NCBI GenBank assembly: GCA_927349885.1
Contig: OV651816.1
Coordinates: 10,135,882-10,199,881, forward strand
DNA length: 64,000 bases
From: Psylliodes chrysocephalus
Taxonomy: Eukaryota; Arthropoda; Insecta; Coleoptera; Chrysomelidae
Reading direction: 5' to 3'
Shown here piece by piece: positions 1 through 10,685 of this stretch. Position 1 is the first letter of the stretch; the number at the start of each line of letters is the position of its first letter. The notes beneath the pieces are model-generated. The model saw only the letters and a list, made by a program, of their open reading frames with translations. It was not told the origin of the DNA and did not search any database. The translations under genes were made by a program, and so were the position numbers.

Positions 1-480
1 CCATCAGTAATTGTCACAAAATTGGCCCAAATTATTTTTGGAAAATCTCGCATAGAGTTTTGTTTGGCTCCTTTTTTTATAAAAATGTTATACCTTTGTA
101 TTCCGAATGTGTCCGTCTTTAGTTGTCTTTCAAATGAGTTCCTGTTCAAATTGGTAGTTTTTGCTCAAGTTATTTGTGTTTGTAATTTCCTTGCTAATTT
201 CTCAACTTCACCAGATTTTGATATTTGTCTTTTCACTTGTTTTTAGTTTATATAAAGCTCGGTCTAACGTTAAACCAAAAAGAGGCATATCATCGTCATC
301 TCTCCCTAACGAGCAAGTTACAAACATTGAAACCGAGGAATAGCTAGAAGCTTACGTTAATACTTCTGAAGAAAATTTGGTTAGTAACCATATGGATGTT
401 ATGTTATGTTGAGAATGGGGTGTTAATACACTGCGACCTAAAAGATCTATTGTGCCCCTTCTGTCGCCAATGCACCAAGT
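1..480. other. No recognisable gene
   Basis: Reading frames here are short. A possible exon-like frame on the plus strand (about 243-343) follows a pyrimidine tract ending in TAG and runs into a stop near 343, but I recognise no protein in it. No clear repeat boundary is visible. Confidence 0.4.
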
Positions 481-494
481 AAATGTCTCAATGC

Positions 495-945
495 CTATAA
501 CGACCCTTCCAATCCTATTTTCTCAAGAAAGTGTGTGATTTGAAGTGAGTTCAAGTTAGGTAAATCTCCCTCTTCTATTTGATATCCTCCTAGATATAGT
601 GCCCTTGGATTCTGGAGTGCTAGACATTCAGTTAGGATTTGAAAGGAGGTTTCGTCCTCTTCCTCACAGAATCTGCACTCACTATCCTCTACTTTTCTCA
701 GTTTTAGTCGGCAATGCCCGGTAAGGATCCCTGTTACAATACGTAGCCTGTTCTTGCTCAGGCAGATGCAGGCTTTCTGGTTATATTCACCCAGAAGTAT
801 CTTGGCCTGTCTCAGCCCCAAGAGATTGTTCCAATTATCGGTTTTTCTACTGCCCAATTCTTTTTTAATATCTCCTAATATTATGTTACTGCTGATACCG
901 CAGAACGGCTCAGGCCCTACAAAGGGTGTTTGAGCCCCTTATGGA
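495..945 (-). pseudogene. LINE 3' coding fragment (post-RNase H region)
   Basis: This is the C-terminal tail of a non-LTR retrotransposon ORF2. It encodes, from high to low coordinates, a GPEPFCGIS motif (about 905-922), a linker, and then an ILTGH motif followed by a Cys-x2-Cys knuckle-like block (SECRFCEEEDET). This arrangement is known downstream of the RNase H domain in I/Jockey-superfamily elements. An open frame of 120 codons covers 857-495 and ends in a normal stop. The upstream part, including reverse transcriptase, is absent, as expected of a truncated copy. The same motif order recurs at 41.8-42.4 kb and, inverted, at 38.2-38.66 kb, but this copy is much diverged from those. Clade assignment is uncertain. 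Confidence 0.7.
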
Positions 946-1020
946 TGACCAGGTTTCAGATTAAAGTGACTTGGATGACAAAAATACTATACCATTATTG
1001 CCAATCTACCTTTATCTCAA

Positions 1021-1523
1021 GTATTGACTGATCTGCAACCCAGCACGTCATCATCTAAAGTGTTGACTGATCCACAACCCAGCACATCTTCATATCAAAC
1101 ACCTACTAAACAGAACGAGCTAATTTATTCAAAAAGAAGAGCCGCCAAGGAGAATCTTCAACTTCAAGCAACAAAAATGTTGCAATCCTCAAAAAAAAAA
1201 GTTTTCCGCGACCCAAATTGGTGATAGCAAAAGAATTAAAGTCCCTGACGTCGACAATGGTCGTACAGATCCCCAGAAATGTGTTTGTCAATGTTGCTGG
1301 AATAGAGGATTCAGACTTTTATAAGTCAGTAAACAAAAATGGCAACTTGAAGCAGCTTTTCACAAGTAATCAACTAACAATTTGCAAAGAAAAGTTAATT
1401 TCCATGGAAGAGATTTCAACTCAGCAAATGTTGCTAAGAGAAGCAGCTTCTGCTAATTTAAAAAGTGGAGGGCAAGGCTATACACGCTGTAACAGCAAAC
1501 AGAAGAATTTCACGGCTAAATGA
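1021..1523 (+). pseudogene. C-terminal remnant of a KRBA2/Ginger-like integrase gene
   Basis: The conceptual protein has three recognisable parts in order: a Lys/Arg-rich block (KRRAAKENLQLQATKM), a block with K-V-P-D-V-D-x-G-R, and a terminal block with GIEDSDFYK, QLFTSNQLTICKEK and finally GYTRCN. As I recall, this order is typical of the region after the integrase core in the insect proteins usually labelled 'KRAB-A domain-containing protein 2-like', which derive from a Ginger/Gypsy-type integrase. At least two frameshifts break it: one in the A-run near 1190-1200, the other near 1270. The Cys-rich tail that normally follows GYTRCN is lost. A 39-bp direct duplication (LTDxQPSTSS twice, about 1024-1100) precedes the block. 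The integrase catalytic core is not present in the window. Confidence 0.6.
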
Positions 1524-1819
1524 ATCTGTAAAAGCCAGAGACTTTTGCCTAATTCGAAGGGTCATGGTAGTTTAAGTTGCAATATATAAGGTTGCCATAC
1601 ATTGTTTTTCTAAAATTCAGTGCAAAAAATAAAATAAAGGTATTTTATTTCTTATATTAATATTATTTTTGTTGTGTTTGTTTTACGTATAACAATTTGT
1701 TTATGTTTATTGAAAAACGTTTCCCATGTTTTAATCAAAAATAAATAATAACGTATAGTTTTATTTTGTTTTCATTTTATATAAAAAAATGTTTGTTTTG
1801 AACATACACCATGAGTGCA

Positions 1820-1945
1820 TGACGAATGTTAACATTCACCGATGTAAGTTAGAAATAATGATATTTGATTAATATATCGGACATATGCCAATTAACTTGG
1901 TGAATGTTGACATTCACCGGTATATCTCGACATTCAGGAGATTTC
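1820..1945. repeat. Spaced palindromes of the ATGTTxACATTCACC type
   Basis: GGTGAATGTTGACATTCACC at 1899-1918 is a palindrome with 9-bp arms around TG. A related half-palindrome, AATGTTAACATTCACCG, lies about 80 bp upstream (from about 1824), and a third variant (CGACATTCAGG) follows near 1928. They sit 300-400 bp past the integrase remnant, so they may be terminal or subterminal repeats of the same element. That link is inference. Confidence 0.4.
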
Positions 1946-2909
1946 GGACTTTCACGGTAACATATATACATGATATTAATTAAAGTGAGTCTTTTCATAA
2001 TTTAGGCGCGACAAAACAAGAAAGCTAAACATGTCTGCTCTAGGAACATGTCAATAATTTTGAGGTGTTTCAAAGCGCAAAAATCTTCTTTGGATACTGA
2101 CCGGAGAAAAATATATTTGTTTTACAATTTCAGAGATAACTTGAGAATTTGATTGTTAATGTATTAGGTATTTAAATTAACGCACACATATTTCGTAAAA
2201 ACATCAGAAGTTTTACTGAATAAAATTATATTTTTCAAAACCTCATCAGCGGCTGAAGAGTTTGAATTGTCGAAATATTTTATAAATAAAAAAACTTAAA
2301 AATTAATTTAAAGCAAAACTAAGTAACAATACAATTTAAACTTTAAAAATAATAATATGAATCGCATTATTAATTACATGAAGACAATGTATGCACTCAA
2401 ACGAAGGGTAGTTATTGGATAATATCCAACATAACATTCCACACATACCCATATTCACCTGTCTTTATTTCAGTGTCACGCATATACCTTCCTTGGCGCC
2501 GTTTCGGTTACACCCCGCTGATATATTAGTCATCCCTCTTGTCGACAAGTCTCTCGGACCTTATTCTAGTCATTCTTGTACCTGTCCATCCGCCAACAAA
2601 AGCATTTACGTTTGCCTTTTCTATTGCCATTTATCACTAATCTGCACTTGTTCCACTATTCGCCGGCCCGAGCATGTCGGTTATGCGGATTTCTTTGGGG
2701 AGGTCACTTCTATTATAGACCAGAGTTATTGTGTTTTGACGATAATGGTAACAGTTAAATAGTCATTTGGGTAATGTCTGGGTTCTGATGAATAGAAAAA
2801 AATAGAAGTATGTTATCTACCTATAAGTATGTATAAACATAAAATTATATTACAAATAATAAAATTATTTTTGTGTATAAAAAATGTTCCTAAGAACAAA
2901 AATAGATAT
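1946..2909. other. Unassigned; one unrecognised ORF at 2415-2762
   Basis: The plus-strand frame 2415-2762 (115 codons) is richer in GC than its surroundings and Cys/His/Pro-rich in translation. I recognise no family, and the length is near what chance gives. Near 2253-2275 the sequence CTGAAGA...CGAAA resembles the tail signature discussed for 42.6 kb, but I see no stem. Confidence 0.3.
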
Positions 2910-4334
2910 TTAATAATAATAATAAAAATAATAAACTTTTATTTGCCCATAAGTACAGTATTTGTTTCGCTGTAATATAATTAATAAATATTTAAATATA
3001 TACAACAATATACTAGACACTAACAATAAAATATTATACAACAAATTTATATAAAAAAGCATGAAAAACATAATTAGAGTCAGTCGTGGCTACTGACGGG
3101 TATATGGGATGATAGAAGGAAAATCGGGTTTGTCAAATCTAGATAGTAATGTGTCAAGTCGAGTAATGTGTCAAGTCAAGTCGACTAATGTATCCATGTA
3201 TTAGTATATTAATCCGGTAAGTATTGATAATTTTAATGTTTTTTGTTTTGTATATTTTTTTTACTATTATTATTTAATTGTATTGGTATTATTTAGTTTC
3301 TTCTTAAATATATAATATAAGTAATCTTGGCCTTTCTAATACAAAGAAATTTAGTTTTGTTTTAAATATAGACGTTTTGTTTATTTTTTGTTTAAAACTA
3401 TCCGGAATAGAAATAAAGAATTTTACTGCAATGTAAGAGTAAGCTCGTTGTGAAATTTATTTTTTAAGTATTACTGGATAATTTTTTAATTATTACGAGT
3501 ATTGTAGCGGTGTTTATGACTAGATGCTTTGTTTGTACTGAAATGATATTTGATGTTTGTGTAAAAATAAAATAGTTGTCTTAGGTGTAGTACTTTAGTT
3601 TCAGAGTATAGACTGTCTGAAATACATATAAACATTTCTCCCCTAATTAATTTTAAAAATCTTTTTTTAGTATTTATAGATGATTCAGATGCACTCTTAA
3701 AGTCCCTTCCTAAACCGGAATTGCATACCTTATGTGGCTTTTGACCAAAGCAAAATAATTTTTTTTTAGTTCGGTTTCTGGTTCACGAAAAAAAAATCAC
3801 TAACCGTTAGCGAACTTTTACTGACAGCAAATAAAAAGTTGTATATTATATGGGACAGGTAAAATGTTTACTAATAGTAAGTAAAACAAGATTTCTGAAA
3901 TTAGTCACCTGTGGTTAGTAAACAGTTTAATTATTTTTTAGACTACCTACAGTTAGTGAACTATTTACTTGCGTTTAGTGTACATGAGTTTCTTAATATA
4001 GGTACACTTTACGTTAATAATTGGTTTTGGTTTATTTGTCGCTAGTTAACCGTTTTCTTGTGATAAGTGATATTTCACACACACACACATCTTAAATTAT
4101 TTATTAAAACATTATTTATCATTTATGATTATTATGTAAAACGTATTAGATTTTATGAACCTTTATTGGTTCCCTAATAGGCTATAGGTGCTAATGACAT
4201 TTATAAAAATGTGAGTACTCAGGTGTTTTAAAATAATATCAAATGTTACAAAAATATGAAAAAAGACAATATAAAAAGATTAAAAAATATCACAGTCAAA
4301 AATACACGATTAATGTATTAAAAAATATATAAGG

Positions 4335-4365
<31 letters not shown>

Positions 4366-5744
4366 CAAATAACAAAAATAGTAATCCTTACCCTGCACAA
4401 ATTCTGTTTCAGGGGTTAAAATTCACTCATTATTATACTTAAAATGGCACAGTTTTTAATACACTCATTAACTACTTTGCATTGATTTATAACTATAAAT
4501 CACAAGAACCCTGTACGCTACATAGCACTCCATGGAAAACCTAAGATATCCTATAATCTGTGACCGTCCGGTGCCAAAGACAATGCAAAAATACTTAACA
4601 AGTCAACGCAAATTAGAAATTAGATTAATCGACTCTTAGTCGTTGATGTTTCGGTGATAATCGTGGCTTACTGTATTGAAGCAGTCGCTAGCCGTAATTG
4701 AATGTTTTTTAAATTATAAGTAAAAGTTAACTAATGGTGAATATACGTGATTTTGTGGTTATTAAAGCAGTTTCAGAAACATTCTTTTATGGTAGGCAAA
4801 TTGGTGCCTAAGTAAAGTTAATTGTTTACTAGGGGTTATTAAAAAAACTCATTACTTGTGACAGAAATACATGTTTAGAGACATATTTTTACTTATGGTA
4901 ATTGATTTATTTTTTAAAATAGTAAAAAAAAATAACTGTGGCAATCGTATTTTTTTAAAGTAAATAATTTATTTCTGTGTAAAATTTACGTTACTGTCCC
5001 ATTTTAAATACCCCTAAATAATTCATCTTAGTTATAGGCTGGGTTTTTATCACATCTCCCTGAGACCAACCTTCCAGAATATCGAATGGTGAAGAGCCGG
5101 TAACGTTGCAACTAGAAAGTAAGAAATTTGTTTTATCTAGGTTTACTGTCAATAACTTTTAATCAAACCAGATTTTTATAAAACGAAAATCCAAATAATC
5201 TTTGTGTTTTAGCTCTATCCAGATTTCCGCCTCATAAAAAAATGCGGTATCATCGGCATATCCAATGTCTCCAGCTCTGTTGAGATTTAATAAATCTTTA
5301 ACATATAAATTAAATAAGACAGGCCCATATAACAGTGCCTTGGGGTTCACCACATTTTATATATTGTAGATCACTGAGATCATTGCGCTTTAATTGTTTT
5401 CTTTTTTTTTAATAATTTTCAATTTTCTAAAGTGCTCAATAGTAGACAATGATGAACAGTGTCAAACATTTGCTTAAATCAATAAAAAGATTTAGACAAG
5501 ATCTACCTTCCTCTAATGATGCATTCATTTTTTGTGTTAGTGTAAGTATGGCATCTTCGGTTAAAGTTTTTTCCTTAAAGTTGTATTGTTTTTTAGATAT
5601 TAAGTTGTATCTATTTATGACACCATTTAACTTGTTTTTAAAATTAATTAATACAATATTTAATTTCAGCAACACAAAAGGAATCACTAAACCATATTGA
5701 ATAAATTTAAATTGACTTTCAAAAAATAAACTTATGACTAACAA
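2910..5744 (-). pseudogene. Jockey-like LINE, reverse transcriptase to 3' tail, interrupted
   Basis: Reading from 5744 downward, the frames give reverse transcriptase fingers (STEDAILT-like block TLTEDAILTLTQKMN, motif A FIDLSK, 5744-5436), then motif B/C (GPVLFNLYVKDLLNLN and GYADDTAFFYEAE, 5353-5159; the catalytic YADD is kept), then a conserved stretch LLTVNLDKTNFL and NYLGVFK (to about 5005). A 1.15-kb inverted-repeat element (3851-5001) interrupts it. The thumb then resumes on the far side (YFALVKSHIRYAIPV, about 3780-3690) and continues in broken frames to about 3250. The 3' end is an AATAAAAG-type tail with an (ATT)n run near 2911-2945. Multiple frameshifts and stops make it inactive. 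Endonuclease and ORF1 are missing, as in a 5'-truncated copy. Confidence 0.75.
3851..5001. mobile_element. 1.15-kb inverted-repeat DNA element nested in the LINE
   Basis: The segment begins TGGGACAGGTAAA and ends CTGTCCCA, giving a short terminal inverted repeat. LINE reverse-transcriptase coding resumes on either side, which is the main evidence for an insertion. The interior is non-coding and carries many copies of a TTTACTAA/TTAGTAAA motif near both ends (for example about 3868-3890, 3914-3930, 3952-3972, 4725, 4827). A short (ATA)n run occupies about 4336-4362. No clear target duplication is visible, so the superfamily is undetermined. Confidence 0.55.
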
Positions 5745-6239
5745 AAAGTAGAAATAAAATTTCTACTTAGATCTTTTTTAATGACATTAATAACTCATCG
5801 CTAGTCGCAGCCAAAGACACTTGTGGATGATTCAACGATATGATGTTAAAATGAATTTCTATAAAAGATTGGACATCGACTGCGCAAATAAATCTTCCTT
5901 TCTCAGGAATATTGCGTGCGGCGATGATTAAATTTTAAATTATTTTAATACCAATTTTATACAGGATCTCACACATTCAAAATAACATTTTAAAAGAATT
6001 TTAAAATGTTACACCCCTAAGTACTTAATTTTCATGTACTTAGGTGCTTTTTCATTCGTTTAAGATGACAGATGCCAAACGTAAAAACAAAGTCTTCGTT
6101 CGGAATAAGGTTTGCAAAATCATTAAATTCACAAAGGTTTCTAGTCTTAATTGTATAAAATAATTCCCGAACAATAAAGTCGTAATGACAAAGGTGCAAT
6201 CTTGAAAGAAAACCGTTCGCAATTAGGTCCCGAATTTAT
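5745..6239. other. Unassigned
   Basis: No coding similarity or repeat boundary recognised. The minus-strand frame ending at 5744 may have started further upstream here but is not readable. Confidence 0.4.
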
Positions 6240-6860
6240 TCCTAGCAGGCTCCCTTCAAATTTCAAATTTCCTTGAAAGCTGAAAGTAGACCGATACACG
6301 TAGCATATTTAAGAAACGACATTGTAAGAGAAACTGCCTCTGTATGTGTGTAATGAAAGACTTTGCACGGGTGTAGAAAATTTCGTTTTCACAAGGGGAA
6401 GTTTAATTTCGTCTCAGGCTGACGTCACATTTCCATACGGGCGCGAGGGAGAAGAAAATCTCGTTCGGAAAGAACGCGAGAAAAGGACGGGTGATTACTA
6501 ATTAAGAATTTGAAAGAAAGGGGCCGATGTTTAAAATGCGTGAGCCGAGGAAAGTCTATACGTATATATGAGACAAAGAAATAAGACTGCTCCAAGACGC
6601 GAATCGAGTTTAAAATGGCGGATTGTACATTCTCGGGAAGAATTTGCATGTAATTAATGCATAAGGAAAAATCGGAGCGCACAGATGTACAATATAACAG
6701 ACTCGGGTTCTGATTACATTAATTTCTCATCTGCAGTGATAGGAAGTTTTAAAATGTTGATGAAGACCATTTCGCATTTACTCTGGCTGTTTCGTGCTTT
6801 TCATTTATTTTCTTTTCTCTTTTCTGAGAAAGAATCATCACAGATATAGCGGACGACATT
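6240..6860. other. GC-richer, non-repeat island
   Basis: Base composition rises well above the flanks, with CG-containing words (GGGCGCGAGGG, AACGCGAG, GACGTCA) and purine-rich runs. The stretch lacks simple repeats, terminal repeats and transposase or reverse-transcriptase motifs. The short frames inside (for example 6425-6682 minus) show no family resemblance. It could be a host regulatory element or a non-coding exon. That is inference from composition only. Confidence 0.4.
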
Positions 6861-6890
6861 TAACTGGTTTCGGATTTTCGTCAATTCGTA

Positions 6891-7130
6891 GTGGATAATT
6901 ATTTGTACATACCTCAACTTTACTATCACGTTTGTGTTAGAAAACTGTTACAAATCAAAAGTTGTAGGTGTGTACACATCGATAGAACGGAAAGAAGAAA
7001 GAGGCATTTCCAAGAATATAATTTTTTTTTTACTGATTCGACAAGAGTCTTCGGGTATACCACAGGGTTTACATATTGCCCCATTTTAATTTTAATGTTT
7101 ATAAATGATGTAGTATCTATCACGTTCTGA
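6891..7130 (+). pseudogene. LINE reverse-transcriptase motif B fragment
   Basis: Translation around 7045-7125 gives SSGIPQG in one frame and ILILMFINDVVS in the next. Together these match the motif B and following helix of Jockey-type reverse transcriptases (S-G-x-P-Q-G ... L-x-F-I-N-D). A one-base shift separates the two halves. The upstream codons are not recognisable, and the fragment ends before the YADD position. Confidence 0.45.
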
Positions 7131-8732
7131 AAATTTACGTTGTCTTTTATAATAATAAATAAAATATTAAATAATGAACAAGGAGTATCAGTTAAATATT
7201 AATCAAATGATTAAATTTACTGCTCACTGAGTAGAAAAAAAAAACACAGTTGAAATAAATACTCACAGTAAGAAAAATTTAGAACATAAACAGTTGGTTA
7301 TGAAAATATCGGCGAAAAACCGAAAATGGCGGATTTCGTTTTTCGCTTGTAAATCCGAAACGAATAATTTGTCAAAATGTGACATTATTAGGACAGAAAA
7401 CATTTTACAAGTTTTAATGTAATGTAAAATCTACTTATGTTCCTAACTGCTTTGTAACTGGATATTAATTTACAAATTTACAAAATAACGTCCATTTATA
7501 TCGAAACATTTTTGACAATTAGTGAAGGTTTTTGGTACAACCCTAACAAGTGTATTTCCGTTAATTTTTCTTAATGTGTCCCAAACTCTTTGTCTTAAGA
7601 TTTCTATGGTCGCGGGAGAATCAAACTCATAGACCTCTTTCTTTGTGTGACCCCAGAGTTAGAAATCTAAAGGCGAAAGGTCAGGAAATCTAGGACGTCT
7701 GACTTGAATGGTGTTGTGAGCCGCGCAACCATTCTGGTTTCGCAAAAGCTCTACGTATGTTTATCCGTTAAGGTTATAATCAAACAAAGATGGTCCTATA
7801 AGTCGATTTTCAAAAATGATGAATAATAATAGGTGCCCAATTAGAAAAGGTAAGTTAGATTAAATTACCAATGATTCCATACCAAACATTACTTCCAAAT
7901 CTGCTCTGCAGAGAGACGTCTCTGCCACTTAGTGAGGGGTTTTCACAGCCCAATGATGAGTGTTGTGCTTATTAAAAACTCCACAATTCGTAAACCTACT
8001 CTGCCGTCCTCAAAATAGATGCCGTATCTACAAAAAAATCGGATTTTGAGATTTTTGCATTAACGGGTTCGTGGCAAGCTAAATTAACTTTTTACCAAGC
8101 CGAAATGTCATATATGTCTCCGAAATACAAAAAATCCAACATAATAATTATCCGTATCTGCAAAATTAGTATTCTGTCGCAAGAAAATACGCCGTACATG
8201 CATAGTACCAATTATTATAAATGCCGTATCTACTGTCGCTTCTGTGAAGATACGGCTTTTCCAGTTAGGACCAGTCAGGTACGGCGTTTGCCGTTAATAG
8301 CGCGCCATAATTTATGATTTACCGGCGATTTGTGTTTATTTGTCCAGTGCATGCCAAGAGTCAAGTGTATTAGTTGATAGAGCGTTAATATTTGTTATTT
8401 TTTCGTGATATTTGTTTTATTAAACGTATGTATATTTATAGGTTAATTTATTATAGGTAGAACTATATTTATATAGAATTTTATTTAAATGTTTGCCCTA
8501 AAAACAACATTAAAGGACTTTGAAATGTCCTTTCATATGTAATGTAAAAAGTATGTCGATTTTCCTTAATGTCTCATCTTACTAAACTGTCTACTAAGCT
8601 TTCTAACAAAATTAAAATTACCTACTAAATTATTCATTATTGGTAATAACAAAATTGGTTAATTTTGTGCGAAAATTACCAAATAGTAATTTTGAATTCC
8701 TGGTAATTATTTTTTAGTGACAATATTTTCAG

Positions 8733-8991
8733 AAAAGTAGATCTAAGAAAATCCTACCGAAGGAACCCGACATGTCCGGTAATGAGACTTTGGCAAGCCG
8801 TAATAATCAGCAAAATATCGAAGTTGTAACTAACTGATCTGACTGATCTGACTGATCTGACTGATCTGACTGATCTGACTGATCTAAATTACTCGGTCGA
8901 AGATAATTTCCAAGAAATTAAGGAAGTAAGAGCGAATTCTTATAATATGGAAATTCTGGATGGGAACTCCAAGTATATGTAATCTAATAAA
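8733..8991 (+). other. Terminal-exon-like segment carried inside the 15-bp-TIR element
   Basis: A pyrimidine-rich tract ending TTTTCAG (8726-8732) precedes a frame starting RSKKILPKEPDMSGNETLAS. After a one-base shift at the tandem repeat the frame continues DLTDLT... NYSVEDNFQEIKEVRANSYN to a stop at 8980-8982, followed by AATAAA at 8986-8991. The order acceptor, coding, stop, poly(A) signal resembles the last exon of a gene, possibly captured or a relic of the element's own transposase gene. I do not recognise the protein. Confidence 0.35.
8834..8886. repeat. 9-bp tandem repeat (CTGATCTGA)n
   Basis: Nearly six head-to-tail copies of CTGATCTGA. The unit length is a multiple of three, so the repeat keeps a frame (Asp-Leu-Thr repeats). 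Confidence 0.85.
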
Positions 8992-9689
8992 GTACATTTA
9001 AATGAAAACAAAATAAATATTTTCAGCACTTTTGTCGAGGCCATTCTGGGCCTAACTTAAGCACATACGGCATATCTGCCTTATATAACAAAGACAACAT
9101 TTTAATCCAAAAGGCCGTATATGCATTTTTAAATTAAAATTGAGGAATTTTGATTTTTTTTTATAATCAGTTTGTTTTTATATTTATGGTGGTTAAAAAA
9201 TCACATTTGTTTTCCCTAAAAACGCCTGAATACTTGAGGGCTAAGCATATAACTTTAAACCCCGCTTTCTCAGCTTGGCGCTCTCAGTAGATACGGCATC
9301 TGTTTTTAGAACGGCATCGGACCACAAGACATGATTTACAAAATTAGTATTTTCATTACACTTCCTAGTATACAACTCACATAAACGTATGCGTCTTGGA
9401 AAATCAGTTTTCTTCAGTGCTTGAACTATTGTGAGTTTGTATGGATGGTATTTATTCTTATTTAATACTCTCTGTACCGTTGATTTTGACACACCAATTT
9501 CCCGTTCTACAGTTCTTACTGATGCAGTTGTATCCGCTTCTAGGTTGTTCAAAGGCTACATGGTTAATTAAATTAACTACGATTTTTCTAAACTGCTGAG
9601 GTAATGTCAGCGTTTCTGCGTGGCTGTAAGTACAGCGCTAACATGTCAAACTTTTCTTCATTTGAATAGGGAATACCGGCCATTTTTCA

Positions 9690-10241
9690 TAGGTTTCGAC
9701 AATTTATGATTATAATGAGAGAAAACGTATTACTTATTAAAACACAACTTTGATAGTTTGAATTATTTAACGTCAAAGTCACAGATCCTCAGATAGAAAC
9801 AATGGGCTACTTGTAAAAACCCTATTTTCTGACAAATAAATCATGGCCTCCTTAGAAAATCTGAAACCAGTTATAAAATGCACTAAGTATCCCCTAAAAC
9901 TTTTCCCATGTAATCTTTTCTGTAGGTATAATAGGAGCCGAGATCTCTGTATAGAGAAGCGAATCTGGGACACATTGTATATAAGTGCAGAAAGAAATAA
10001 TAATTCATTCACCACTTACAAATGAATTTTGTTTTCGTTTGTTGGTGGAAGGAGGTAGTATGGAGTTCAAATCGTTTGAGTGACCTCATCTTTCAGTAAA
10101 TAACGATTTTCTTAAGTTATTATACATTGTGCAGTCTTTATATTAATAATCTCTCTTCTAACTGATCTTTTATTGTAATAACTTGTCCAAATTGCTTTTT
10201 TATAACAAAGTATTCTAGTTTATGCAAACTGACTTCGATTC
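9690..10241. other. Unassigned
   Basis: Lies between the mariner transposase start and the MITE. Contains short frames on both strands (about 9779-10025) without recognisable motifs. The mariner element's outer inverted repeat was not identified. Confidence 0.35.
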
Positions 10242-10247
10242 TTATTA

Positions 10248-10559
10248 GGCCAGGCCTAGACCCCTAGACGCAACGATGTGCTTGTAAGTTATGACTGCAC
10301 GAATATTACGTTGCAAACTAAAGTGAACTGAAACTTGTATCTATTCTGGTGTCTAATTTTCAGATGCAAACTGTCCTATACGTTCAATCTTGTTTGGGTT
10401 GAGAACTGCGAAATGTTCGACAATTCTGGTTTGCTCATGCTACTTGCACAAACTACTATTCGTGCAGCATAACTACTCATCTACACGCTCAGTTTGGCTT
10501 GGAACGTTATGCTTGTGCAGTTGCAACATACTATCATATCGTTGCGTCTAGGGCTGGCC
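10248..10559. mobile_element. 312-bp MITE with TTATTA target duplication
   Basis: The left end GGCCAGGCCTAGAC... and the right end (reverse complement GGCCAGCCCTAGACG...) share GGCCAG and then CTAGACGCAACGAT. The left arm has a 9-bp extra block. Inner arms also pair (GTTATGACTGCACGAAT with GTTATGCTGCACGAAT). TTATTA stands directly outside both ends (10242-10247 and 10560-10565), which is a clean target duplication. The 3-bp core TTA and the GG... ends fit PIF/Harbinger-type MITEs. A 6-bp duplication is also possible. There is no coding capacity. Confidence 0.75.
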
Positions 10560-10685
10560 TTATTATACGCCGCAGGTACAGAGGAGGTTTTTCCAGAATT
10601 GTGTTTAAATTATTTTTGTTTATTCAAGATGTCGAAGCCCTCGTATACTACTAGCGTATGTGAAGTTAGAAATAACGACAATATT

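Larger units (their letters stand above)
8017..9301. mobile_element. DNA element with 15-bp perfect inverted ends, nested in the mariner transposase
   Basis: Position 8017-8031 reads AGATGCCGTATCTAC and 9287-9301 is its exact reverse complement. The mariner transposase coding is interrupted precisely between these points. The core GCCGTAT/ATACGGC (with one-base variants) recurs inside near 8190, 8223, 8249, 8279, 9064 and 9112, clustered near the two ends, as expected of subterminal transposase-binding sites. No transposase frame is visible, so the element is probably non-autonomous. The target duplication is unclear, so the superfamily is open. Confidence 0.65.
7470..9683 (-). pseudogene. 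Tc1/mariner-type transposase (DUF4817-like HTH), split by an insertion
   Basis: The start is ATG at 9683 (MAGIPYSNEEKFDMLALYLQ), which fits the N-terminal HTH of the mariner-like transposases common in insects. A second HTH follows (TASVRTVEREIGVSKSTVQ, about 9520), then a catalytic-domain approach ending HVLWSD (about 9325-9310; first catalytic Asp). Coding then stops at a 1,285-bp insertion (8017-9301). It resumes below 8016 with the middle of the DDE domain, and near 7660 shows FPDLSPLDF followed by LWGH, the conserved third catalytic region. It ends at a stop at 7470-7472 after KCFDINGRYFVNL. Stops and frameshifts occur on both sides. The protein would cut and join transposon ends in the nucleus. 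This copy cannot. Confidence 0.8.

Noticed and set aside
2415..2762. Possible host gene of 115 codons
   Set aside because: No recognised motif, no splice or promoter context, and length within chance for a locally GC-richer segment. Kept only as an unassigned ORF.
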